Below are positions 1-10,141 of a DNA stretch of 28,410 nucleotides, in pieces. Every line of letters starts with the position of its first letter. Position 1 is the stretch's first letter. Below the pieces are notes generated by a model. It saw only the letters and a program-made list of their open reading frames with translations. It searched no databases and was not told the DNA's origin. Source of the DNA: Chara braunii (taxonomy: Eukaryota; Streptophyta; Charophyceae; Charales; Characeae); contig BFEA01001130.1 of assembly GCA_003427395.1 (NCBI GenBank), forward strand, positions 135,414-163,823, read 5' to 3'. The position numbers and the translations under genes are program-made.

Positions 1-1068
1 GGGTGTCTGTCCGTGTATGTGTGTGTGCGTGCGCGCAACACCAACCTCTGGGTGAAAGCACAAAGGAGAACGCCGCACGCCTGTCTACAACGCACAAGCG
101 CACAGGCCTGCCAGAGACACAGGGAAAACCACGTCTGCCAGCAACACCCGCAGACAACGGGCCTCCCTCTACTACACAACATTCTGAATGTATCCTTCCC
201 CGAACCCCGCTAAAAAACACCCCCTCCCGCATTAGACGCCGGACGACCCATACTCCTCCCGCATACGACGTTGGCCGCCCCGTCTCTGAGCCTTCTCCCC
301 TTCGGACCGGACCCAAATTTCGTAAAAAACAAATGACCCAAAACAGGACGACGCCCACTTCCCCACCCCACTATCCCCCATTTCTACTTTTGTCTACCCT
401 CCCCACGACCACTAACTTCAGCACACCGCAAGTCCCTCCGACGACACCAAACTGCAGATGGTTGCGCACTATACACACCCTTACGCACTATGATTTGAGG
501 GCATGGTCTATCCTAGCCATCGTGGTGAGAGCTCAATCACGGAGGCTTCTGCATTTGATTCGCCCTGACATCAACCGCATCATTCATCTCGTTCCTGCCC
601 TATCTATATGCCTGGAAGACTGCTCCAACCCCTAATCCCTCCTTCCCGTACTCTTATGCTGCTCTCCACGCCCTTGCCTGTTTTTTTGCCTAATTCTTCT
701 CGGCAAGGTGTAAGTGTGTTGTAGGCCTGCTCAACCAAACAAACGTTGGGCAACCTTGCACCCAAAAGGAAATAAAGGCAAACGAAAATAGACGGCTTGC
801 TGATTGTTCTCCTGTTCCTTTTGCTCTCCTTGCTTTTCACGAAGTGCTATTCATCAGTAGCTGTTGAACTACCTCCGTTGATGACTGATTGATTGGTGCA
901 ATGAGAGCTGCATAGTGATCGATTGGTCGGTGGAAGAATTTAGAGTATAGATATAGAGAGGAGAGTGGGGAAAGGGAGCAGGGATGCACAGATTACCGGA
1001 GGGTGATGGTTCGGGGAGAGGGCCTGGGAGGCGGGAGAGGAGAAAAAGAACGGGGCGGGCTGACTGAC
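1..1068. other. Gene-poor stretch, at least partly intron 3 of the RBM26/27-like gene
   Basis: Positions 1-40 are an imperfect GT/GC-rich simple repeat. On the minus strand a splice donor (AAG|GTCAGT) falls at 1068-1067, so sequence to its left should be intron 3 of the gene to the right, at least at first. I translated the minus strand by eye and found no RRM-like or other recognisable continuation exon. An open plus-strand frame of 210 codons (3-635) is C-rich, starts at the simple repeat and resembles nothing I know, so I do not call it a gene. Confidence 0.4.
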
Positions 1069-2849
1069 CTTGACATCATCAATGACAATACGGTCATTTC
1101 CATGATCCAACGGACAGAGATTGCCACGTAGACAGAAACCCCTCTCCTCGAAATCGGGGCAACGTGGCCTGCCCATGCTAGTTCCGATGTCTCTCACCAC
1201 CGTTCCTCTTCCTCTCGCTACTGCTCCAGCTCCGCGGATTGCGAACGGACCTGGGTTCGAAACTGGTCGAAGCGTCGAGGCAGCTGATGGTGGGAGGGGG
1301 GACGCTTGACCATGATCAAGCACCATCTTTAACGCCCCTGCTCCTCCCCCACCTCCACCTGGGTTTCCTCCCATCCCCCCAGGAGAGAAGCCCAGTGGTC
1401 CAACCCACTTCCCGTCCTGCTGCTGCTGCTGTCGTGTCGCGGGTGGCAAAGGAGGTTGTAAAGCTCGCCTTCCGAACCCCTTTCCTCCACAGAATTGGCC
1501 CGTCATGCGTACTACTGATGCACGGATAGGTGCACCGAGTTCTGAGGTTCGATCAGCGAAATGCTGATTGGGCAGAAATCGATCGCTAGGATCAGCAGGC
1601 GAGGGTCCTCCTCCTTCCACATCACCGCTGCCTATTCCATGCCATCCATCCGCCCTGATACAGCTCCCCCTTCCTCCTCTCCTCGTCATGCCGTCGCTGC
1701 TGCTTACTTTCATCGACCCACCACTGCACCAGACAGGGGGATGCTCTAGCCGAGAAATGGGACCTTGTCCTCCACCCATTGCGAATACACTATCATGCGT
1801 TCCAATGCTGCCGGCAGCGCAAGTCCCACCCCGAAACAGCATTCCAGAGCCCAAAGGAGAGGCCCATGCGCTCGCTCCTCCACCCGCCCCTCCCCGTTTG
1901 CCCATGAAAACCATATCAGTCCCATAAAATCCTCCTCCTCCCTCTTCTCCCCGCCCCGGGAATTCTCCCCCTCCGTGCATCAGAAGCAGAGAGCCACGGT
2001 CCCCACTGTGCACCCCTACACCCCCTTCTGCCCCTTCTCCTCCGCTTCCTCCTGCCATCCCTCCTCTTTCCATTCTCACCGCAGCAGCTCCCACATACTT
2101 CGGCCCCGGGGGTTCCCCCGCCGGCAATCTTTCGCCAAAAGTTGGAAGCTGGGGCGCATGACCTTCATGTGGCCCCCCTCCTGAGATCCCGGCCAATCGG
2201 CTATGATCAACCCCCCCCCCGGCTCCAGTTGCAATATGATAGGCACTACTCTCACAACCTACCTCTCTCAAACTTACTCTTCCTCCTGCGTGCTCTCCTC
2301 TCCCCCCCCTCCTCGGATAAGTACCTCGGTCTTCTGGAATCAACCTGCAGCCTGCTCCTCCTGACCCCGCTACTGGATTTTCCTGAAAGACACCGCTATC
2401 TCTAATTGCTTCTCCTCCTCCTCCTCCGCTGCCAGGTCCTCTTCTCCTGTGCTTGTGGTTTCGATCCTCATCCTCCTCTCTCTCTTCCTCCTGGTCGTAC
2501 TGTTCATCAACCTCACTATTCTCATCATCGTCGGCCCTCACACTCGCAAGAGAACTAACCAATTTGCACTGACGGGCCGCTGCCAGAAGATCTCCGCTTC
2601 TTACCTCAGAAACATGCCGCCCCCCTACTTCCCCTCCTCTTGCTGCTGCTGCTCCATCGCCACTGCCGCGACTGTTGGCTTCTGGTATGACCGTTACATT
2701 ATCCCGAAGAGGGGCGGGAGCAACCGAAGACCCGACCCCTCTGTTCGCTCCTTCCCTTCGCTCCGACCCATCGTTTAAGAAACCAGTGCTCAGCGGGATC
2801 GCTCCATCTTCAAACGCCCTGAAGAGTCCACATACGAAAGATCTCGTCT
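1069..2849 (-). CDS. Exon 3 of the RBM26/27-like gene: linker, Gly-rich region, CCCH finger
   Basis: This 1,781-bp exon is open throughout. In order it encodes the end of the PWI-like domain, a Ser/Gly/Ala-rich linker, an acidic stretch (EVDEQYDQEEEREEDED), the basic motif RNHKHRRR, a long Gly/Met/Pro-rich low-complexity region with a five-Gln run (near 1425), and an RG-rich patch just before the CCCH finger. It ends with AAG|GTCAGT. The open frame extends to 2913 upstream and 940 downstream, but those ends are intronic by the splice logic. Low-complexity, phase-separating-type composition is common in RNA-surveillance factors; that link is inference. Confidence 0.85.
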
Positions 2850-3037
2850 CTGCCAATTCCACATCCACAAATGAGACATGAGATACAACTCGCGCGAGAG
2901 AGAGAGAGAGCAAGCAAGCGCAGACGACTGAGTGTCATCAGTCCTCTCCGACTTCCCGCCATCAACAGGGCCACTCTTGCCCTCCTTCCCCAAAACTCGC
3001 TCCAACAAATATTTTCACACAAAAACAGCTACCAGCG

Positions 3038-3124
<87 letters not shown>

Positions 3125-4455
3125 ATGTGTGTGTGGGTGTGTGTGTGTGCATTGACTGCAAAACTCGTGATCTCAGAAAAAAGCAAATGGAAGGGAGCGG
3201 GGTGGGGAAGGGAGAAGTCGAGGAATCAACGCACCTTTCCCAAGAAAATCGACGAGCTGATCGATGCACAGCTTCTGGAGCTCTTTGCGAGGCTTATGAT
3301 TCCTTAAAAGCGCTACCACGTAATTGGAAAGTAGAGTAGGGTCCGCCTCCGATCTGCGCGTTACATTTTCGATAAATAAAGGCCAAAGAGAAGTAGCCCC
3401 CACATACAGGGTTACAAAAAATAACGCACCATCAACGCGGACTGTCGATTACAGATCCCATATTCCAAAGATGTGAAAGAAGAGAAAAGATGCGATTTAA
3501 AAGAAGAAGAAGAGCAGTGAGTCTTAGAGAATGACCAAGAACACGAACGGGTCCAAAGGAGGGCCAAGAAGAACTCCAGAAGATGACCAAGAAGAACAAC
3601 AACAACAACAAAGAGAAGTCTAGAGCAGAATCGAGAAGAAGAAGGGTAAGAGCGATCGTTCGCATGGCACATTAAGCAGCTGGAATGGCGAAAGTTTCAC
3701 TCGCCGAGAGATCTCTGCAGAAGCGGAAAAAACGGCTTAGTCCCTTCTTCGACAGCGGGTCTCACAATGATAATTTGAATGACGTGTCGATCAAAGGTAC
3801 ACACATATGCCTGTTGATAAACAGATCAGGAGTTCAAATTCCGCCGATATAATAAGGTTGGAGGGCACCCATTTTTGTTACTTTAAACAAAATAAAAAAA
3901 AATAACAGGCGTTTTTTCACTGCGTTCAGGGGTACGAAATTGCCAGCATATTACAATTTTGGGGCAAAAAAATGAGCCGAAGACGAGAGACCGCGGGGGG
4001 GTTGGAGCAAACCATGACCGAGGGCCCAAAAGATGGGTTTGTGACGATTTTTAAAAAGGGGTCTCTGACGAGTGTCTAGAACATTCAAAATGCTGACTAT
4101 GAGTCAGTGACAGTCCAACGAAACAGTCTGGCACAGACATGCTTCTTTTGTGGAGTTGTGTATATCGGACATGACAACACACAACGCACACGCACACGCA
4201 CAAACACACGCACGCACACGCACAAACAAGCACAAAAGGCATATAAACAGCTTCGGCTGAGAACACAAACACGGCACAGCCGAAGATAAGTTCTGCTCTG
4301 TGTTTATCTCTGTCTGCGCTCCGTGTTAGGCGTTGATTAACTCAGCGAGGAAGACGAAAATGAAGAAAAGGAAAAGGCAGCAACACTCACATAGGTTGTA
4401 ACTGTTTGACCAAGTATTTCTTTAGTGGTGGCAGATCCGCATCGCCAATCTTCAT
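1069..4455 (-). CDS. RBM26/RBM27-like CCCH zinc-finger RNA-binding protein, 5' part, three exons
   Basis: Exons are 4455-4391, 3353-3235 and 2849-1069. All introns are GT-AG and join in frame (phase 2, phase 1, then a phase 0 exit) to give 655 residues. Residues 1-75 or so form a PWI-like domain, with SEADPTLL, the helix YVVALLRNH, KELQKLCIDQL, and ETRSFVCGLF across the second junction. An acidic run leading into DRNHKHRRR follows near residue 190, then ~400 Gly-rich residues, then a zinc finger (C585, C594, C600, H604 in exon-3 frame numbering; DNA 1161-1102) of form CX8CX5CX3H followed by IVIDDV. Known of the family: human RBM26/27 act with the nuclear exosome PAXT complex, and fission yeast Rmn1 acts in MTREC. 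A nuclear RNA-surveillance role here is inferred. The RRM and C-terminal parts lie beyond the left edge. The family call is strong; the Gly-rich exon could hide an unseen intron. Confidence 0.88.
2850..3234 (-). other. Intron 2 of the RBM26/27-like gene, with compound microsatellite
   Basis: A 385-bp GT-AG intron. About 28 percent of it is a (GA)n/(CA)n compound simple repeat as read on the gene strand. Nothing else in it looks functional. Confidence 0.8.
3041..3149. repeat. Compound microsatellite (CT)34 then (GT)n
   Basis: Uninterrupted CT runs from 3041 to 3108, then GT with a few interruptions to 3149. It lies within intron 2 of the minus-strand gene, so the transcript carries CA then GA repeats. 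Confidence 0.97.
3235..3353 (-). CDS. Exon 2 of the RBM26/27-like gene
   Basis: The acceptor is CGCGCAG| with the exon starting at 3353. The exon carries one base completing Ile, 39 codons, and one base of the next codon, then the donor G|GTGCGT at 3234. It encodes the core PWI-like helices (YVVALLRNH, KELQKLCIDQL, VDFLGK). Joining to the exon 3 acceptor (GGCAG|AG at 2850/2849) rebuilds a Glu codon and continues ETRSFVCGLF without a break. Confidence 0.88.
3354..4390 (-). other. Intron 1 of the RBM26/27-like gene
   Basis: A 1,037-bp GT-AG intron. It contains an imperfect CA-rich simple repeat at 4176-4236 and a purine-rich stretch (3475-3650, plus strand) with AAGAAG and AACAAC runs. The open frames inside it are short and unconvincing. 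Confidence 0.75.
4391..4455 (-). CDS. Exon 1 of the RBM26/27-like gene
   Basis: The ATG at 4455-4453 opens 21 codons (MKIGDADLPPLKKYLVKQLQ then P) plus two bases, followed by the donor GTGAGT at 4390-4385. The split codon AT|A gives Ile on joining to exon 2, yielding the expected LQPI-SEADP helix turn of the PWI-like domain. I chose this start because the exon 2 frame upstream of its acceptor has no ATG before a stop. Among the minus-strand ATGs upstream that I checked, this is the one whose peptide fits the family and ends at a good donor in the right phase. Confidence 0.85.
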
Positions 4456-4805
4456 GTCTCGCTATCTGCCTTCACACGTGACACAGAACGCGGGAACAGG
4501 ACCTAGACGTAGCTGACAGGAATATGTGAGAAAGAAGAAAGTTTAATCAGCGCAGCAGTCAAGCTCGCATACAACTTCGAGATTATCCTCGTCCTTCTCG
4601 ACCTCGGTTCTCCAGCTTGAGTCGTATTAGACCTGCATGTAGTTGTTCACCTCTTCCCTTTCCAGCCTTGCCGAAAACCCGACTTCCGCCTCGAGTAATA
4701 GAAACCACATGCTCTCCTCTTGCTCCCTCACTTTGCTCTTTTTAGCCATTACCCTCTCCCTCTTCTTCGCGATTCCCAATCTTGCCATCCCTGTCCCAAC
4801 AACCA

Positions 4806-4810
<5 letters not shown>

Positions 4811-4898
<88 letters not shown>

Positions 4899-4899
4899 N

Positions 4900-4983
<84 letters not shown>

Positions 4984-4992
4984 TGTGTGTGT
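4811..4992. repeat. Long (CT)n microsatellite with GT tail, one N
   Basis: CT dinucleotides fill 4811-4981, broken only by TTTN at 4896-4899, then GT to 4992. The N and the length suggest the true repeat number is unresolved. It sits about 355-525 bp upstream of the RBM26/27-like ATG, where the gene strand reads (GA)n. Confidence 0.97.
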
Positions 4993-4999
4993 ATGAATC

Positions 5000-5620
5000 A
5001 CATTCCTCCCTCGTCACGGCTCAACCTTCTCTCCACTCAACTCCGGCATGCAGGCTCCTTCAACTTGCCTCCTTTATAAAAGAGAAGACGTCGAAACATT
5101 GCATTCTCTTCGTCATCCCTATCCTGCCTGGCATTCAACTTGCACAATAGAACCTTCTCCACCCTGCCAGAATAGTCAGCCGCTGCGCCCCATCTGTTTA
5201 CCTGTAATGTGCCCTCCTCAGCACACAGGTGTCGTTTCGCGGTTCGTCCTCTGCCAAATGACGAAACAAACCGAACCACCGCGTAACAGGACGAGACTGG
5301 AATATTGTTAACGGGCATTCCCGTCTCTAGCACACACGTCCGTCAACCATCTCTGCGCTGAAAGCCATCAACTACCCAGCCCATGTGGCTGAATCGAACT
5401 AGATCAGGGTAAAATAAGGGCGTACTCAAACTGCGAATTTGGGAACGGCCGATTTGAGGTTTTGGGCATGGTTGCGGTCGCACTGCTGTACCTTTTCAGA
5501 TGGGACAAGGCCCTGGCCGTCTCGAGCAATGGCGATTTGGTACTTCGCTGGTCACACGGCACCATCCACAAATAGTGCAAGAATTGTCACCAATTCTTGA
5601 AGAAACTGCGAAAAATTCCC
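5000..5620. other. Upstream intergenic sequence, no gene seen
   Basis: Non-repetitive sequence of mixed composition between the microsatellite and the U6-derived insert. I see no protein-like frame or RNA gene. Confidence 0.4.
5073..5078 (-). promoter_or_regulatory. Possible TATA box
   Basis: The minus strand reads TTTATAAAGG here, about 620 bp before the RBM26/27-like start codon. If used, the 5' UTR would include the (GA)n tract. A TATA-like hexamer alone is weak evidence, and another start point is quite possible. Confidence 0.15.
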
Positions 5621-5621
5621 T

Positions 5622-5742
5622 TGCAAATTCCCTTGCCCGAAACAGGGCATTTGCTGTAACCTTCGGGACATCTGAGAAGATTAGCATGGCCCCTGCTCAA
5701 GGATGACATTTGGTGTCACCTGCAAATTCCCTTGCCCGAAAC
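5622..5742 (+). pseudogene. Truncated U6 snRNA retropseudogene with flanking direct repeats
   Basis: Positions 5657-5709 match U6: a 5' stem-loop-like segment (CCTTCGGGACATC) and then GAGAAGATTAGCATGGCCCC through AAGGATGACA. About 21 bases between the two U6 blocks are missing, including the first bases of the ACAGAGA box, so it cannot be functional. A 22-bp direct repeat beginning TGCAAATTCCCTTGCCCGAA occurs at 5622-5643 and 5721-5742, exactly around the insert. That is the pattern of a target-site duplication from LINE-mediated insertion. The 3' end is replaced by a short TGACA/TGTCA hairpin instead of the U6 tail. Confidence 0.8.
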
Positions 5743-5982
5743 CGTGAGGAAGGAGAGGGGAGGGGACCTTGCTCAGCCCGAGCCGCCCTTCAGGACGGTA
5801 CCACGGAGATATCACCATAGAGTGCTCTCATTCAGGGCGGATATGGCGCAGCACTGGCCATAGGTGTGGCCCAAGCGGAGGAAGCCTTCCCTCAACACGT
5901 GACACAGTGTTGGGAGGTAACAAGATGAGTGGTCCGAAGCCAGCTAGGAGAAGAGTAGAGTGAGAGTTTGAGCCAAGGAGAC

Positions 5983-7114
5983 ATGGAGGCTACACCACGA
6001 CACGAGGGAACGAGGAGATCTCCCCCTCCTGGTCTGCACGGGGAGAAAGATTACTCGGAGGATGAAGATAGGATTAGAGGCCTCCTAGCGATTTGTTTCG
6101 ATGACGGGATATACCCGATAGAGATAGATCCGGGCGAAATGGTGATTGAAGGAAGAGAAGCCAGGTTTAAACTCAACACCTCACTCGACGATATCAAGGT
6201 AAAATGGCTAAAGGAGCGTATAGTGATGGTCATCTACAAAGACGCAACGAGATTCCTACTAAAGAACATCAAGGACGATTTGGTTCCCGCCTTTGAAGAC
6301 GGATGGGCATCGGCAATGAAGACCTATTGGAGAATTCGAGACGCGGAAGAATTATGATCCAAGGGGGCCAGGAGTGGCCTCGTATGTAGCGAAGGCGAAG
6401 GAGGTGGCGGAATTTATGACAGCAAAGGCCCAAGTAGATGTAACATTAGGAGACGACTCCTATAGGATCCTATTTAAGCCTTGGTTCACACGTGCCGAGT
6501 TTAGGGAACTAAGGAAGCAAGAGGAGGGAAACACCTTATGGTGATGGTATTGCTGGTCCCACTATACGATATGCCTTTTGTCTACGTGCAGTTAGAAAAA
6601 ATTGTAGGGAAGATAATAATGGTAACATCCAACAGACGCAGACCCGACGAGACCGATGCTAGTCAACGCCAGTTTCGATCTTGATCCAGAAGCTCGATCA
6701 AACATAAAGGATGTATTGTGGGTGAAAACTGCCAAAGGAAACGTACTGGAAATCAGGATGGCAACAACGGGAATGGTGAAATGCAGGAAATATAAGCAAT
6801 TCTTTCACACAAAAGAAGATTGTCGAATAGGAGGAAGAAGTCGAACCGGACGAGCCGCAACAACATCGTCAAGACTAAACCAAGCTCGTCAACAGAATCA
6901 ACCATCAACCTCTAACGGAGGTGGTCAAGGATCAGGGTATCAAGGCTCACTGGGCCCCAGGCAAGCCACTCCAACACCTTCAGGCAACACGAGCCATGGG
7001 AGACTGATGCGAAACAACCCAATTCCTCACCACGGGGAAGTAGAGGATACCAACAGGGCAGAGGAGGCTCCCAGCAGGATCCGACAGGCAATAGAGAAAT
7101 CTAATAGGGCATGA
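5983..7114 (+). pseudogene. Decayed retroelement gag/ORF1-like gene with broken zinc knuckle
   Basis: The first frame begins at the ATG at 5983 and stops at 6357. Protein-like sequence continues in another frame to about 6541 (ILFKPWFTRAEFRELRKQEE), shifts again for about 6544-6650 (VPLYDMPFVYVQLEKIVGK), and shifts to the 6656-7114 frame. Codons 6782-6823 read C-x2-Y-x4-H-x4-C, a CCHC knuckle whose second Cys is Tyr (TAT, one G-to-A step from TGT). A Gln/Ser/Arg-rich low-complexity tail follows to the stop at 7112-7114. The layout resembles plant DUF4283-plus-zf-CCHC proteins that form ORF1 of L1-type elements; that assignment is from pattern only. No reverse transcriptase follows. At least three frame breaks make it non-functional. 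Confidence 0.7.
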
Positions 7115-9357
7115 TGGGAGAGGGGATGCCATGTTTGCCTCCACCCGACAATCGTCACGGGAGAGGCGTAGGATACTATAAAAAGCCCCCAATGCAAGGC
7201 GGTGTCGAGCGCATCGGTCCCACCCGCGTCACAAAGGATTTTGCAAGACTTCCTCATAGAGCGTTTTGCCGCTCCGGCCGAGTGCGCCAGCCATACCTCT
7301 CACAACATGATAGGGTCACGCGAGGTATAACTTACATCCCCCTGTTGGAGTTGTCACCATCCCTTGGGCGGGCGTATCCCCGCCGAGCTACCGAACCACA
7401 TGCGAAGGTTTTCCGTATGCAATCGTAGAGGTGGCCCAGCCGAGGACGTTTCTCGTTCGTTGTAGCATAGCGGGTACACGCGGTTAACGCTTGATTCTGA
7501 CCCGTGCGCGAATCGTCACCCAAGGCACTGATCTCTCGAGCGTGACACTATGTCAGTCGACTAGGACAATCATTCTAGCCTCGCGATACATCTTAGGAAA
7601 ATCACCTCAAACTCTCATACACAAATCGCGCCTAGTCCCTTTTCCTCATGCTTGACTCATAACATTTACTAAGCGGATCAGACAAGTATCGCACGTGAGG
7701 CTCTAAATAAATATCATGGCGACACAAGTCTTAGTTATATCGACTAGCCATGCATGAATGCGCAAGCAGTCGCAATGATGACATACTACTCAGTACCCAT
7801 AATCGTGTGACCCTCATCGGTCACGAGGGTCACGTTCGACACTCAAGTGTCGGCTGACATCTGTCTTGAGGGGTTAATCTCTTCAGGCTAGATAGTCGTC
7901 CACCAAGACGGTTAAGTACCACACCCCCTTCTCCACCCTGCAAAAAGTGAGTGTTAGACAAGTTTTGGCATGTCGTGGCAGTCAGCGCTTATGGCCTTGG
8001 AGGCGAGCTCCATCCTCCAGGGTTGAAAAAACGTTAAGGAGTTTGACTTTGACGGCTGCCACAGACTTCAACGTCCAACTATAATAATTATAAAAAGCAA
8101 AAGGTAAAAGAGGATCTCCCTTTTCTCTCAATGGATGACTTTTTTAATCACTACACACCGCCTCAATGGGTCGTGCGGGGCACAAGAAACATGATATAAA
8201 AGTTAGGAGATAAGAGATAATCACTCTCACAATCACGGTCTGACTTCATTCAAATATACATGTATATATATGATCATCGACAAAACCAAGTTTGGATTTC
8301 AACAAACATAACATTCTTAATCGCATCAAAGATCCACATCAACAAAGCAAACACTACACGGGGCCAACTTCAACCATTGTTTGTACTCACACCCCTTTGC
8401 CTTATCCACACTCACCCCAACCTTTGTCAAACATTCCCAAAATAAAACACCCAGTCCTTTTTAAGAGACCATTTAATAACAATCCGGGTAAAACCCAAAA
8501 TAAACATCTAAATCCACGAGGCTAAGGCCTTAGGTTGAGTACCGAGAATGAATTAGAGTTGAGTCGAAAACCGACATGTTATGAAATTGCCAACAGAAGA
8601 TTGATCCTTTGTAGGATCAAGCCGAATGAATCAAGCCTTCAATCGAGTACGTAAACCTGCATCATGGTACCTACCAAAAAAGACCAAATGTTATTTAAGA
8701 CAGATGAAGGGCAAGCTCCACCTCATATTTCTCATAGCAGAAAATAATATAATTCTCTAAATTTCATAATTTTTTTGTAGCGTTTCCTGTATGAAAATTT
8801 TATTTTCATAATTTCTATGAACTCAAAATGACTAACAATTTTTAAATTTGTAAAAATTTCAGCAACGCTTCCCATAGAAAAATGGGTTCCCAAGATTTAT
8901 ACAAAGTGAAAAATACAGAAAACAAAATACAACTACATTTGGGACTAACCTTTTGACACTTACCTAACAGTCAGAATCAGTGATAGTTTACACGATCCTT
9001 TATTGAAGATGGTATCGTAAGCTAGCGTTAGTCCCAACTCCTAGTAAGGTCATCCCCATCTTATCCCAAGCTTCCCTTCCCACCATCTATTATAGTCTGT
9101 TTATGGTTCCGACACTCGACAAACATCTAAGTAACAAGAGTTATCAAGAAGTGCCCCAATAAAATACCCCAATTAAACCACCAGCTCTCCCACAACCGAA
9201 ACCCATCGGCCCGGTGAGTTAGGGCCAGGTTGTATGGAGGGGCGACGACCACCGTTCGTCATCGGCGGGTCCAATCCCACCATTTGAAAGCTGCAACTTT
9301 GCCGATTTTTTGTGCTCATAATAATTCATCAAAAGGTTTGCAAATTTGAGGGTCCGT

Positions 9358-9472
9358 ATCGTCAAATAGAACTGCCTGGTAAACCGTAGGCAGAGAGGGA
9401 GAAGAGGACAACAAACGAGGGGCTGTGACAAACTGTTTCGTCGGAGTTTCACCGACTCATCAAGAGGCTGAA
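9358..9472 (+). repeat. 115-bp direct repeat, copy 1
   Basis: Matches 9781-9895 with three differences by eye. The repeat runs from ATCGTCAAATAG to GAGGCTGAA. No function recognised. Confidence 0.95.
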
Positions 9473-9478
9473 CCCTCA

Positions 9479-9588
9479 ACAGTCTGTAGAATCCCCTCAC
9501 TGATTACACTGTAAGTGATAATCCACCTTAACCAAAATCAAAGTAGACTATCACTCACCCACACCAGATGAAAAACTCTACAGACTGT
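9479..9588. repeat. Nested inverted repeat of about 110 bp
   Basis: ACAGTCTGTAGA (9479-9490) pairs with TCTACAGACTGT (9577-9588), and inside them AGTGATA (9514-9520) pairs with TATCACT (9549-9555). The order is symmetrical, so the segment could fold into an interrupted hairpin or be a tiny fold-back element. Confidence 0.7.
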
Positions 9589-9780
9589 CGGTTCACACCC
9601 CATCACAAGCCAGCAAAACACCCACGAAACAAAGAAAGGTCTGTCACAGCCAAAAAATACACTCCAGACACGCCGCTGGCACTAGAGGCACANCATGGCC
9701 GCGTAGTGACGGACCCGACCATTGCCGCTCGACCTGACCGGAGAAAACCGTAGCAGGAAGCTAGCGAAGTCNTAGTATAT

Positions 9781-9895
9781 ATCGTCAAATAGAACTGCCC
9801 GGTAAACCGTAGGCAGAGAGGGAGAAGAGGACAACAAACGAGGGGATGTGACAAACTGTTTCGTCGGAGTTTCACCGACTCATCAGGAGGCTGAA
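9781..9895 (+). repeat. 115-bp direct repeat, copy 2
   Basis: Nearly identical to 9358-9472. It is flanked by short TATAT sequence on both sides and lies between an N (9772) and the adapter (9902), so its placement could be an assembly artefact. Confidence 0.9.
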
Positions 9896-9901
9896 TATAT
9901 A

Positions 9902-9938
9902 CTGTCTCTTATACACATCTAGATGTGTATAAGAGACA
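9902..9938. other. Nextera mate-pair junction adapter (assembly artefact)
   Basis: CTGTCTCTTATACACATCT is followed directly by AGATGTGTATAAGAGACA, which is 37 of the 38 bases of the junction made when two Tn5 mosaic ends are circularised in Nextera mate-pair libraries. Genomic sequence on the two sides need not be neighbours: the left side is GC-moderate repeat and the right side abruptly AT-rich. Confidence 0.96.
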
Positions 9939-10141
9939 ATATATATATTCAAAACATAGAGTATATTGTAAATTTTAAATAAACTAATATATATCATACA
10001 AATATCATACAACAAATCAAATATATTACATAGAAATTACAATTGGATTATATTGTTGTATATAATTTAAATTCACATTTTTAAACTTTTAAATAAATAA
10101 TTTGTTACAATCGATAATTATATCATAAGAAATAAAAAGAA
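9939..10141. other. Very AT-rich stretch
   Basis: About 200 bases dominated by A and T with TATATA runs, unlike the sequence to the left of the adapter. No frame or RNA gene seen. It could be organellar or AT-rich nuclear spacer. Confidence 0.5.

Noticed and set aside
3-635. 210-codon plus-strand open frame
   Set aside because: Starts in a GT-rich simple repeat, has Pro/Thr-rich composition from C-rich DNA, no motif, and lies where the minus-strand gene's intron should be.
940-1068. Extension of the exon 3 frame to a stop at 940
   Set aside because: The AAG|GTCAGT donor follows IVIDDVK, where the family continues with unrelated sequence in the next exon. The extra 42 residues look like read-through of an intron.
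3815-3860. Possible tRNA B box (AGTTCAAATTCCG)
   Set aside because: No A box at the right distance and no cloverleaf fold; it lies in intron 1.
4627-5150. Several open frames of Leu-Ser or Arg-Glu repeats
   Set aside because: They are translations of the (CT)n microsatellite and contain an N.
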